From: Owenia fusiformis
Lineage: Eukaryota; Annelida; Polychaeta; Sabellida; Oweniidae
Assembly: GCA_903813345.2 (NCBI GenBank)
Contig: CAIIXF020000012.1
Span: forward strand, 2,399,318-2,463,317
Length of the DNA: 64,000 bases
Direction: 5' to 3'
Positions 1 through 12,500 of this stretch are shown here, one piece after another. The translations under genes and the position numbers were made by a program. A model generated the notes under the pieces. That model saw only the letters and a list, made by a program, of their open reading frames with translations. It had not been told where the DNA came from and searched no databases. The stretch's first letter is position 1, and every line of letters begins with the position of its first letter.

Positions 1-58
1 TTAAACCTAAGACCCGTGTATCCAAAGGCTGATACTCTACCAACTGAGCTATAAAGGC
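1..58 (-). repeat. tRNA-Lys-derived SINE head or tRNA pseudogene (cut by window edge)
   Basis: Read on the minus strand from about 58 downward, this resembles the 5' half of tRNA-Lys: acceptor GCCTTTA, an A-box-like TAGCTCAGTTGGTAGAG, then an anticodon region and the start of a T-arm-like GGTTTAA at the edge. The anticodon stem does not pair, so a SINE head or pseudogene is more likely than a working tRNA. The 3' half is outside the window. Confidence 0.55.
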
Positions 59-64
59 TTTAAA

Positions 65-89
65 GCCACTACAGCTGGGCTGTAGTGGC
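65..89. repeat. Perfect short hairpin
   Basis: An 11-bp perfect stem (GCCACTACAGC with GCTGTAGTGGC) closes a TGG loop, just upstream of the tRNA-like head. Function unknown. Confidence 0.7.
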
Positions 90-1000
90 AACTTGGTATC
101 CAGGGTCGTTACAGAAGTATTAAATACTTTTTCTGACTTTCCATTTCTTGCTGGTGATGTCAGTGAAGATGTTGGTTCCCATCACGAAATAAATGATAGT
201 GCCACGAAATGTAGTTTGTTCATGTATTGGTCAACCAGGTCTGGCAATAAAATGATTAAATATGAACAAATATTTACGCTTGTTTGCGGACAAGTGAATC
301 TAGGAGATGAGGGAAGGAAGAGTTTACCATTACTGTAGTATACAGGAATAAAGATTGGGTAGTAGACAATAAAAAGTCAATTGATGAGGAGGAAGAAGTC
401 CATGTATCTTTAAGAATTAAATATTGAAGTATCACCAAACTACTGGAAATACTTAGTTCTGACACTTAAGGTCTCGGGGTATCAGAAATCTATACCAAAC
501 AGGAAATGAAAAAACATGTGATTTCTGGATTTTTTCAACTAAGATAACGAAGTTCTGTAATATATTAGGCACATTTTCTGAAAAATTCAAAATATTCTAT
601 GCAATGTCTTTTCTTTTTCAAGTATTTTTCAGTCACAATTTAAGAGGGCTGGAAAATCTATTTCATATTGTTCAGGGTCATTCTGACCATGACCATTGTG
701 ATCCTGGTCATGTAAATGACATATGCCTGGGAGTAGTAAAACTGCTTGAAGGTCAATGCAGAACTCTGATATCTCAGTTCAAAAAATTCAGAATTCACAT
801 GTTTTTTTATTCCTGTTTAGTGTAAATTTCTGATTACTACCCCAAGACCTTAATTTTTTTTTTTTTATGGTTGACATAACAAAGCTGACACTGTTAGTGT
901 ATGACAAACATGAATGTAGGGGCGATTTGTTTTTTCTAATGTGCCATAATTTTGGACACTTGACATTATTGACCCCACATTGATGGGGCAAGCTTACTTA
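90..1000. other. No gene seen; probably intron of the TBC1D10-like gene
   Basis: Short open frames lack family resemblance or splice context. Because the minus-strand gene starts at 1976 and has a donor at 1824, this stretch is most simply part of its first intron. Confidence 0.4.
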
Positions 1001-1565
1001 GTTTACACAAAGCTATCTCCTGAGAGATAGCTTTGCAAACCTCGATATTCCCAGCCCATCTTAAAGGTCTTTTTCAGAAATGTTAGAAATCGTGGTAACA
1101 CTTACACTACTTCAATCGATGTATAACATCATAAAGTATCGTTGTTATAATCGTAGAACGCTAACTGGAGTCGGGAGACAGTGTAATTGACGAAAAATAT
1201 ATTTGGAACTTGTTATTTTCCATGTCGTCTGACCAGGAAGTCTTGCCAATGCGCATGCATGTAACCGGAAGCGGAAATCTCATGGCATGGAAGTGCATGC
1301 GCATTATCCAACTTCCTGAGAAGCCATCTTGAAAATTATCATCTCTTCAACATTTTTCAACATTTTTCGTCAATAACACTGTCTTCTGACTCAAGTTAGC
1401 GTTCTACGATTATTACAACGGTATGTTATGATGTTATATAGGGATTGAAGTAGTGTAAGTGTTCCCACGATTTCTAACATTTCTGAAAAAGACCTTTAAC
1501 ATGGGCTGGGAATACCTAGTTTTGCATAGCCATCTATCTAAAGATGGCTATGTGCAAATATAGTA
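1001..1565. mobile_element. Foldback element I with terminal sub-hairpins
   Basis: The left arm (about 1001-1270) is the diverged reverse complement of the right arm (about 1290-1565). The best-preserved block starts at CAGCCCATCTTAAAGG, and its mirror ends at about 1512. Each end also forms its own hairpin (AGCTATCTC..GAGATAGCT on the left, AGCCATCT..AGATGGCT on the right). No coding capacity seen. Non-autonomous inverted-repeat element of unknown superfamily. Confidence 0.75.
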
Positions 1566-1569
1566 AGGG

Positions 1570-1800
1570 CAAGCCTGTAGCCAGGATTTGCCAAGGGGGT
1601 TTCACTTTTGGAATAATTCCAGGGGGGGTTTCACTTCTGACAATTTTGGTCCAAATATGGCCAAAATCACTTAAAAAGTGCTCAGAATGGTGAAAAACGG
1701 CATGATTTTGAAATAATTTTTGCCTGGGGGGGGGGGGATTCTTCAAACCCATCCAACCCCCCTGGTCAAACCCATCAAACCCCCTCTGGCTACGGGCTTG
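1570..1800. mobile_element. Small TIR element with G/C-run interior
   Basis: The ends are inverted copies (CAAGCCTGTAGCCAG at left; CTGGCTACGGGCTTG at right). The interior has a 13-G run and repeated phrases about GGGGGTTTCACTT. Non-coding MITE-like element; target duplication unclear. Confidence 0.55.
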
Positions 1801-1824
1801 TAGGATACATCTATTATAACTTAC

Positions 1825-1976
1825 CCATTAGGATCTGTATACTGGTCACCGCCAACAAAACCATATCGATCAACCTGTGGTACTCCATTTGCAACACCAT
1901 TTGAAGCAGAGCTTGGTCCAGCACTTACACTATCATCATAACCGTTTATATCTCTCTCAGGAGCAGCATTCGCCAT
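1825..1976 (-). CDS. First coding exon of a TBC1D10-like Rab GTPase-activating protein (partial gene)
   Basis: On the minus strand an ATG at 1974-1976 opens 50 codons plus 2 nt, ending at a consensus donor GTAAGT (1824-1819). The peptide starts MANAAPERDINGYDDS, has a low-complexity Ser/Asn/Gly stretch, and ends VDRYGFVGGDQYTDPN. The DRYGFxGG motif just ahead of the TBC domain is typical of TBC1D10 proteins (TBC1D10C has DRYGFIGGS), which act as GAPs for Rab GTPases in membrane traffic. The TBC domain itself must lie in exons left of the window. It is divergently oriented to ataxin-2. The short match limits certainty; the exon is more certain than the family. Confidence 0.6.
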
Positions 1977-2377
1977 AGTGATAGATCTATGCGTAGTCCT
2001 AAATTATTTCACTTCCGTGATCAGTGTTCATTTTTCCTTTTAAATTTACAACATCATATTTGAGTTACAGATACGCTAATTTACATAGAGAATACACTAA
2101 ATGTGAGTCATAATGACCCATGATAACCTTAACTTTGTATATCTTGGCCTGGTATGTTGTTTTATATCCATTTGATCACGAAAAACAGCATCGATTTAGT
2201 AGAAAATTTCAAGATTTGTTTCTTCAGGAAGTCATTTTGACGCATGCGCAATGAATTTAGTGACCTGAAAAGTACCAACTGGATCAAAACGAAATTACAC
2301 ATAAAAATTAAGGAAGCCAGCTGGTCATTAATTAAACCTTGGACTCCATGTCTTAACATTAAAATGGAAACTAATTT

Positions 2378-2415
2378 TTTGTTCCCTCAATACTTTAAAG
2401 TATTGAGGGAACAAA
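2378..2415. repeat. Perfect 38-bp palindrome without spacer
   Basis: Bases 2378-2396 (TTTGTTCCCTCAATACTTT) are followed at once by their exact reverse complement at 2397-2415. It could be a cruciform-prone site, a dimer-binding site or a relic of a tiny inverted repeat. Confidence 0.9.
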
Positions 2416-2564
2416 CGCTAGAATAACAAATTAAAAGTGGCTTGAACTAGCATGCAATCAATTACTCAAATACAACCTCTGATTCGTATTGTATGGTATT
2501 TTGGTTACCGCTATATTTTGGATATCAATACTTCATTTGCATATTTATGTTTTTTATTATGTTA

Positions 2565-2765
2565 CGCTCAAAGGCAGAGCCAAAAAACCCTTCTTGGAGG
2601 AGCCCGGTGTTATTTTTATGTGCAACGATGCACAGAATACAAGACTACAAGTACACTCCAAAGTCTTTTATGACAGTTGTGTACAACTCTGTCAAACACG
2701 CAGAATAAGATAGCACACAATCAAAATCTGTAACGAGAAATGAACCAAGGGCCACTATTATAAAG
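2565..2765 (-). repeat. SINE-like repeat, diverged copy
   Basis: Shares with 30550-30695 the block that reads on the minus strand as GGCTC.TCCAAG.AGGG followed by TTT.TGGCTCT. It also has a degenerate head region near 2740-2760. Read as the tail of a tRNA-derived SINE family. Confidence 0.45.
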
Positions 2766-3451
2766 TTTATTTGCAAACGAACTGTGACATTAAGCATATC
2801 CATAATTCATGACAGGCTTTGACTGTTCCCCATGGGCATTATAATACTACTTGCGTTTGATATGGTAAATGGAGTCATACTGGAACTTGATCAGGACAGA
2901 AATGCCACGTTTTATCATTAATAATAATTCCAGGCCTCAAATATATTTCACATTTACATTTCCACATGCATATCCGTTTTCTCCATAAGTTGAACATTTA
3001 GATAGTGTTGGCGCCTTTTTGCCTCATCACGACTTCAATTAAGAATAAAAATAATCCTCTGACCTAATTAGCATGAGTAGGAAATCAGCCCTTTTTACTA
3101 GAATAGTATTGTACTAGTTCACATAATCATACTAATTTGAAAGCATTAATGGTAATTTATTGATATAAAATGCTTAATTAAAAATATGACATCATTAAAA
3201 TAGTGCCAAAAGCATCCATTAATATTCTTGGGCAAAACCTGGAAAATTTTACAAATTTGGTCAATCGGCCATCAATTTGTTGAATATCTCGATAAGTTGG
3301 CAAAGCCAATTTTAGTGATTTTACAGACAGCACAGAGACAAATCTCTGACTATCCAGACAAGTTTCTGTCCTGAAATGGTGGCTTGATTAGCGGATAAAC
3401 ACGCCACGAATCTGAATTTCACATCGAAAATCGGTCAACAAAAACAAAAAG

Positions 3452-3501
3452 ATGAACACGGGGAATTCTAAACCAAAAAGGAATAATCAAAGGACCACAA
3501 G
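3452..3501 (+). CDS. ATXN2: Ataxin-2 coding exon 1
   Basis: Encodes a basic N-terminus (MNTGNSKPKRNNQRTT) and ends with two bases of an Arg codon before GTAAGA. AAAAAG precedes the ATG, an acceptable animal start context. The phase fits the exon at 11740 exactly, so this start is chosen despite an 8.2-kb intron. Confidence 0.8.
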
Positions 3502-6500
3502 GTAAGAAAATCAATGCTTTAATTGAAATTTTTTCTATTGACTTTTCCAATCATGAGGAAACTATGATGTTTGTAAAATACTGTAGGCTTACATTTGGGT
3601 TACTGTTTATCGCATCCTACGACCCCTTTAGGGCGAAGGGGTGTAATGTCGACGTGTGGGGTAATGTCGACATAATGGACGGGGTAACTTCGACACTTAC
3701 GTATTAGAAGTAGAATTTCCGTTTTCCGCCATGTTTGCTTTCTGGAAAAATTAAAATCTCGGGAGATCTCGATCCATGCGAGAAAAAAAACATGGCTTCC
3801 CCCTAGATCGGAAATTAGAGCAAATAAACAACTAGGTGTCGAAGTTACCCCACATGTCGAAGTTACCCCAAAACGGTGTCGACGTTACACCCCTTCGCCC
3901 TAGATTGTGGTCGTACGCCCGATTCATTGGTAAGCCTGTCTTTCTACAATGTCGGAGAATGAACTACGCATTGCACTATTAAATGACCTACCTCGATACA
4001 TTCTAGAGTATTTTAGAATTCTTTTTATGTTGTTAGATCGCCAATTGTATGGGTTTATCGGCAGAATTCCCCTTCCAACATTTTGAAAATTGCTGACATA
4101 TTTCCGATGTAAAAACTAAAATCTCTTCGTTCTGCTGATAAACCTATACAATTGGCGATCTAACAACATAAAAAGAATTCTAAAATACTCTGGAATGTAT
4201 CGAGGTAGGTCATTTAATAGTGCAATGCGTAGTTCATTCTCTGACATTGTAGACAGGCTTACCAATGAATCGGACGAACGACCACAATCTAAAGTTGTCG
4301 GTAGGATACGATAAGGTTACTGTGACTTGCTCACTTCGAGAGCCATGTTAGATTTTGAAACTTATGGCTCTCGAACGGGGAAATGGACAGCTAAATAATA
4401 GTGACATTTGAAACACTAATTAAGTCGATCAGCGTAGATCAGCGGCTTACTTTTGTTCTCTAACTATGTCATACGTTCAAGTATTGGAGCGCTGAGGAAC
4501 TTCCTTTTCGATCAAGACTTGTAATTGTTAGTCGAGTGAATGTTTTTTTCTGCCAAATTCCAATATGGCGTTTCTGCTCGGACCTTTTCGTAAATCTTCG
4601 GAGGTTGTCCGAACCTAACTCATTCTCAAAATTCATTTCGTTCGTTGCCTATCTCGCTCCTAGCAAACCGCCATATTGGAAATGGGTCGAAAAAACATTC
4701 ACTCGATGAACAATTTACAAGTCTTGATCGAAAAAGAAGTATTTCAGCGCTCCAATACTTGCACGGATTGATGATACTGATGGAAGACACAGTTAGACCA
4801 AAAATAGGCCGCTGATCGACTTAATTCGTGTTTCAAGGGTCACTATTATTCAGCTGCCCAAGTGCGCCGTGGGAAAGCTATTATATCAAAATCCACATAG
4901 CTTTCGCAGGAAGTAAACTGACCACTCGGCGGTAATCCACTCATGTCTCAACCTGTACGGCAAAGGAGTCTAATGTGGACATGTGAGGTAATGATGACAT
5001 GAGAAATAGGGTATCTTTGAGATCTTTATCCATGCGAGAATAAAATGGCTTCCACCTAGATCAGAAAGCAAATGAATGACAAGGTGTCATAGTTATCCTA
5101 TATGTTGAAGTTACTAGGGGTCTAACGGTTTCCTAATTTCTTGGTTCGTTTCACTATTTTTATCTTTCCAGTTTTTATGCGTACCCTTTTCATGTATCAG
5201 AACAACTTTGCACAACCTGCATATTGTCTTTTCCACGATCGGGACAGCATCCATCGTTGGAAAGCCAAATAACCACGAATGAGAAATGTTTTTTGAAACA
5301 TAGTTATGCATTATATCTATCCGAGGATCAGAAACAAGAATTCAAAATTGATGCTAACTTTTTTCCAGATTCTTGCCTCAGAGTACAGGGAGGCATTGTC
5401 GTCCATGTAGCTAATTGTCGGACTTTCAATGCAGGCCTTCCTTTGTTCAACAATGACCTACATGAAGACATTGCCTCCCTGTCCTCTAAGTCAGAGGTTT
5501 GGCAGAATGTCACATGACAAATTCCCTTTTCAAGCGGGAGGTGTAAGGGGAAAGTTTTATAAACAAAGAAAATTTCAACCAATCAATGTCGAGATGTGAT
5601 TCATCACTTGATCTTAGGTCAGATCAACAGGTCTGGTTGTACATACCGACTAAGACCCAAGAACCGTGCAACAACACAGTTTTAGTGCCCTAGAAGTTAT
5701 TTCAGTTATACCCCCTTGCCTTAAGCTTTATATTGCACTGTTTTACAAAAATGATTTCTTTTCATTGTACTACAGTATTTTGTTTTTGTCTAGAAATAAA
5801 AATGATAAAACCCATCCATCCTTTCATTTCTATATTACATCTGTGCTTACCTTCTAACGCCTCTACATATTTAATTATCACAACAAAATAGAAAATGGAT
5901 TCTGACGAAATAGCGAGATGAAGCAAAATGTCAAAATGGTGAGTTGTTTCATCAGATTTCTAAATTTATTGATACAAAATGAATTTTGTAATATGCATAT
6001 AGTGATTCCTTGTATCTTTTGTTGCATCATCTAAAGCTAGATTGACCGTCACCAGTACACTGTTTTTATGTCACTACCAGAAGTGGTGACATATTGTTAA
6101 ATAGCCTCCAACTTTTTGTGTATGGTGTTTGGCAGTTGGTGTTTGGAGGTTGGTTTCATACCAAATTATCCACTTACTTCTTTTTTTAAAGATTCTTCAA
6201 AAATTCTAAGCAGCATTAGTGCTTAATTTAAATTTCATTTTTTACATGATCTATGTTTTCAAAGCTAAAGAAGTTAATTGAAATGATGAATTTAACATGG
6301 AAAGTTGAATTTTTTAAAAACAACAGGCAATTTCGGGAAAACATCCATTTAAAATCACCTGTTGCCTGCTGCTAATGCCTGGATAGTGTTCGATGGTTGG
6401 TGTTTGGTGGTTGGCATCTGTAACATGTTAATGTCTTGTATGCACTATAATTGATAATATTTTTTGAGAAACAAACACCAAGATGAAGTATAATACATTT

Positions 6501-9500
6501 CAGAAATGGCATAGATGATCTATTTCTGTTATTCTATTAGTACAATTGCTACAGCAGTATGATGAGTGCAGTATCACATTTTATAGCTTTGTGTCATTGT
6601 TCATGATTCATTCCGGATCATTTGTTTTTATAATATGCACACCTGTGGCAGCTTCTAACAAAAGTAGACATATTCCTAATAAACCTCTGAAGTACATCAG
6701 TACTAGTACATGTAGAAACTATTTCTGCTCTAAATTCTATATTTTTTAAGGTTGTTTCACATGATGAATATTTTCAGTAAAGGATGGGTATCGATATGGC
6801 GAACTTTTTGAACACACATTTCTCATAAACCAGTCATCAAAAACTTCTGAAATTTTACACATTGTCAATTTAATAGTCATATTTTGAATGGTAACAATAT
6901 AATTTGAAATATAGAAATCTATTATTTTCTCTATATTGTTTTAGAAAACACATCGGGCACTTCTTTTGTTCTTGGTCATATGTTTTGAATGAAATGAAAC
7001 ATCTATCCGAACCTCATTGGAACTAAATGACATAAACACGGTATGACATAAACACACCGTGTTTATGTGTCTCAATATTATATAATTATACAAAAAAAGT
7101 TTGGTTGATTTAAAAAAGGTATCTTGTTAATGAAATTAAAGGGTTATCTTAGTTTTTATCTATTTCAGGGTTTTTGTTTTGATTTTTTGAATACTTTTTT
7201 TGTACAACTATAATATTGGGAAGTCTAAAAAAATGTTGTATATGCTATTTTGTTCGAACAAGCTTCAGAAAGGTATTTTATTTCATTCGCCAAGAAATGG
7301 TAAAAAGGAGCAAAAAACAATTGCACTAAAAAACAAAAAAATGTTAACAAAAACAGTTATATAAAATATGTATAAATTATTTTTGCATTAAATTGTTGTC
7401 AATCAGTCAACATTACATAAAGGACCGAGTTTGTTTACAGAATGTTTTCAATAATTGTTTTAAGAGAAAAACATTGTTGAATTCAGTTCTCCATATCAAT
7501 ACCAATCCTTTTCATGATTATAATTACCAGTATTTATTGAACTTACCCATATAAACACAGTATAGTGATGTACTTCTTTCTCTAAATTGAGACTTGTCTT
7601 TTATTGAATCGGTCTACTGCAAGTTACGCCTGGTTCAGACAATTTTGATCTTTTTGTATCTTGTAGATTTAAATGTCTTTTGACTGTTCTCCAAACCGAA
7701 ACTTGTTTACATAGATATTTTTGTTCACTGTTAAAGAATACTACATTTAAAATCGAAATATTTTGTTCAAATTATGTTGAGATGACAATTCCATAAATCT
7801 TTTTTTTTATTTAATCTGAAAGTGTGGAACTACCTTAATCCTTGCTTTCAGTTCTAATTTGGATTGTTTCATTTTTTGCAAGTATGTCTTCAGTTGTTTG
7901 TATTGATATTTTAGTTTCAACCACCATTCTCAGATGGCACTGTCAGTGTATGCAGTAAATTACCAAACAAACAATTCGTCTGAATTAAACATGTTTGCAA
8001 TTTTGTGTAATGAGAAAATACATGATGAATTGTGAATCCATAAATAAACTGCACATCACTTATCCTTGGAATTAATACAGTCAAACATCTTTTTAAGCAC
8101 TTGTAAAAGGCCTGGGATTTAGAAATCATCTTAATATCATAAAACCCAAATGTTTACAACACCTAAAGACCAGGCACGTGGCAGAATATTTGAAGTGAAA
8201 AAAGTTGCCTTATTGGGTTCTTATTCTCTCGATTATTCTTTCATCATACTCATCAGTTCTTAAGGATTTCCTAAAAACTATTGTACAATAAAACCTTAAA
8301 AGATATGTTCAACTGTGCATGTTTTACTGTATCAGCATCCATCTAGGCCTGGTACTCTAGTTATTTATAGGTTCTCTTTCTGAATTATATTTACATACTC
8401 AAGATTTTCTGTTTATGTATAATTTAGAAATATATGATTGAAAATTATTGTACAATATGATCACATACAGTTATTTTATCATCTTCTATTGTCTGGTTTA
8501 AAAAATTGCAATTGCATATCCAGGCAGTGAAAAATATTGATGAATTCCCACTGGATCTGTAAAAGGGTTGTTACGTTTTACACAAGGCAGAAAATAGGTA
8601 TGTTTTCCTATAGTTTCCTAATAAGACACTGATCCCTTGAATTAGATGCATTTTTGTTAGTGCCTAATCGGAAAAGCTGCTTATGAGAGGTATTGGTAGC
8701 CTGGTGAGGTCAATGCAAGATCATGCAGAAGCCTTATGGTATTTCTGGTGCATCACAATGTAATCATCGAAATTACGCTAAATTATAGAAAGGGAAGAGA
8801 CCTATATAATCCAGAGAGATTTCTACAATCTACAATAGATTTAGATTATCAGTTATTAGGATATATCGAGGATTAAACACTGGAGTTAAACTCACTAAGG
8901 TAATTCAAGAAAGCCTAGTTTGTACTGTAACATTATGTGCAGAATACAGAGTGTTAAATATTTTTGTATGGTATGAAATCTATGGTATTTATTCATCAAG
9001 GAAAGAATATAGTTTTTTATGGTATGGTATATGTGTGCAGAAGGAAAACTGGTGTAAAGTAACGTTGACCATGTCAAAAAAGTTTACATAAAAAATAACA
9101 AGTGTTAGAAAAATATGCTGTTTTGATTGAATTAAATTTTCAGGAATATGAAATAGCACAAAAAATGAGAATGAATCAATTAGTTTTTGCGTATGCTGTA
9201 GGTATATGTTAGTGTGGTCATTTTGATTTGAGGTGCAGTATTGTTCATTATACGCCTTGTTACATCTATCATATAACCCCCCCCCCTCCTAATCAGCACA
9301 TTTGACTTTGGCCACATGTCAAGCTGTTGTTGAGAAATCAACATTCCTTAATAGTTATGGTTTCAGATTCTAAATCGAGAACAATTAAGTAGAATTTCTG
9401 AAAAAACGGATGTGTCACACTCTAAATTGTTTAAAAATGTCAGAAGATCAAGTAGTTATTAGTTAATAGCGAAATAGCAGATAAGAATAGCCGTGATGTC

Positions 9501-12500
9501 AGCTTGACTGAAAATGCAGAATAGCAATTACATACAGAAAACAAAACAAAATGTGGCCTTCATATTTAATATTCTAAATTGTTAAAAATGTTGGAAAACT
9601 GATTGGTTCACTTTGGCAGCGAGATAACAGAGGTAACTAATAATAGGAAAGGATGTCACCTTGACATTCTGTTGCAGCAAAACCTGTCTAGTCCGAATGC
9701 CGATCGTGCCAGAAGTGTTCGGATTAGCAGGTGTTCACATTTCAAGTTTTTCAAATATGTGAGTTAATGGGAGATAACAAATGGACTGAAAAACAGTGTT
9801 CACATTGAGAGGTGTTTGGATTAGAGGTGTTCAGATATACAGGTTTCACTGTATACTGAAAATAAAACACAACAAGTCATTTACACTTTTCTTGATCCCC
9901 GAGTGTTACAGCAACCAATGTTGTTGAAAATTCAAAAATTACATGTTATTCAGTTGAAAATCTATTTATACCCTGCCATAAAAGCATATTTAAAATTGGG
10001 ATTTTGCCACCTATTTAAAAAGAAAACGCTGAGATCACTGTTACTAAAATTGTAATAAACGCAGAAAATGATTAGTACGAGAAGATATAAAAAATGCATA
10101 AATCAAGATAATCGGCATGAGGTTCGAGAACAGAAATGTTACAAGGTCACCTTGACTTTTTACCTAAAGAAAACAAAAAGATAAAGTACCAGGAAGTAGA
10201 ATATGTTTTATCTCAAATAGCATGATATGGTTTAGATGTGCCATCATCCTGTTGTAAGCGTTGTTTTAATACAAAGGGATGATATCTAAATAGTTTTGGA
10301 ATAACGAAGTTAATTTTGGTATGAGGTTTCACTCTTCCGTTCCTCCAACTCTCCTCCCATCTTTAATACAGAATTGCTAAGTTTTAGTTCAATTTTTGGC
10401 TTCTTGTCGAACACTTTGTTTTGTAAATTGAAAACATTTTGTTAAAGTAGTCAAGGAAAGTATTTGTATATGCTAAGCACAGGCAACTGTTACTGCAGCC
10501 AGGAAGTTCTAATATTTTTGTTAACTTTCATATTTATTTATAAATTCAGCCATATATCATAAAGCAATTTTTCATCAAAGCAATTTTTCATCAAACCCCC
10601 CCATCCTCCCTAGCACATGAAATAGCAACACAATGACAATGCTACTCTTTCTATCAAAATTCTTTTTGAAGTCAGGTCCTGACAAAGTGAAGTGTACTTG
10701 ATGTAAATAAACATGGCCTGGAGCCAGTATGCCATAAACCAGGATATAGACTTATGAATCCTGGTAGAGTTAACATCTTTAGTACTTTTACTGAATACTT
10801 AAATTGAGTGCTTTGTTGTATGGTAACATCCTGGGGGTAATATGTACAGTAAAACATGTCAAATCTGAACACCATTGTGCTTAAAGTGTTCAATTCACCG
10901 GTGTTTACATTTCAAGGTTTTTTATTTAACATGGAAGGCTGTGGTAGATTAAAAATACAACCAACAAAAATTGTTCACATTGGGAGATATTCAGATTGTG
11001 GAGGTATTCAAATATATAAAATTTCTACTGTATTTTCTCAGCATTGTATTTTATAATATACAGTACTTCCCTGTCGGAGATTTTGTGTTTCTTATTCATA
11101 TCGAATCATCGATGAAATCATAGATATTGATTTGAAAGTGATATTTGAAATCAAAACTACACAATTACCTCATGCATTTATTTTGAAGACATGATCTGAC
11201 ATTTTTGAGTGTTTTTGTTATTTTCTTAATATACACATATATTGCTTATCTTCACTGAAATCTCAATTAGATAAGGATTCAGACTGCTTTATCATTTCAT
11301 CAAATTCTAGCAGTTAGGTATACAACTTAATCTGTGCTTAGGTTCTTTCATGTAACGCAGCCCCCTAGTTATTCAAAAAAATTGAGTGTTTTTTGTTGTT
11401 CATTATCACTGAAATCTGAGTTAGATAGGTGATCTTTAGTGTAATATTGTATCATCAAATTCTAGCATATCAGTCGACTCTTCCATTTAATCTGAGCTTT
11501 AAAAGGTTGTTTGTCTTGTATCATGTAATCGGCTACCCACGTTACGTAAAATCAGTCTATAAAAAGTGAATAATCTTTCTCTCTTATCATTGAGTAAACA
11601 GAGGACAGGTGAACTGTTTATTATGAGACAGGTTTTGATTTATACATTATACTTTATACTTGACATTGAGTATGAAATATGTGGTAATTTTCTGACTTAT
11701 AGGAAATATGTTGTAATTTTTTCTCGAATGTATTTTCAGAGGTGGCAAGATGAGAGGAAATGTGGATAAAGGAATATTTGTAAGTTAACTTTTTATGATT
11801 ATTGATTTCACATGTTTTATGCTAAATTGTACGAGATGATTACATATATGAGGGTGAATTTATAACTTAAGAAATTAAATATGAGACTTAAATATGAAAA
11901 TCTTAATTAAACTAGATGAATATACATGTATGTGACATCTAATGCATATTACCCCTCTAAAATATATATTTTCCCGGAGATTTAAGATATTTCATATAAC
12001 TTCTTCAGTGAGAGTCACTTTTGGCAAAAAGAAATGATCAAGTATCACTCTTTAAAAGGAAGGCTCAGAGATATTATTACCTGCTGCAAATCATATTTTA
12101 TTCTAGTGTCTAGGTTATATCATCCTATTCTTATTACCCTGTATTTCATGTGTTGCAGACAGAGGGAGTGTATAACAATCCAAGGCTAACACACTCAGCT
12201 AGTGCCCTAATTGTAAGTACAGGAGATTTAAATCTTTTGGGGGGAGGCACCTTACACATAAATCACACATTGTGCAATATGCCTCCCTATCTTAGATGCT
12301 AAATGGTGGCCTTTCTTATGGGTGTTATTTTATGATATTTTTGCTCCATAATTCAAATGTAAAAATGCCAGCCATTTCTTTTCGATGGGATTCGCTACAA
12401 TTTGGCGTTGCCGTTGTTCTGTTTTTTTTGAGGGGGGGGGCACCTTACACATAAATAAATCACACATTGTGCAATATGTCTCCCTATCTTAGATGCTATA

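Larger units (their letters stand above)
1977..3451. promoter_or_regulatory. Shared upstream region of two divergent genes
   Basis: The 1475 bp between the TBC1D10-like start codon (1976, minus) and the ataxin-2 start codon (3452, plus) should hold both 5' UTRs and promoters. No convincing TATA box or CpG island is visible. It contains a perfect palindrome (2378-2415) and a SINE-like repeat (about 2565-2765). Promoter sharing is inferred from orientation only. Confidence 0.45.

Noticed and set aside
1-58. Functional tRNA gene
   Set aside because: The anticodon stem does not pair and the 3' half is missing; a SINE head fits better.
5224-5517. 97-residue plus-strand open frame
   Set aside because: It lies antisense to a BED-finger remnant and across an inverted repeat, and has no family resemblance.
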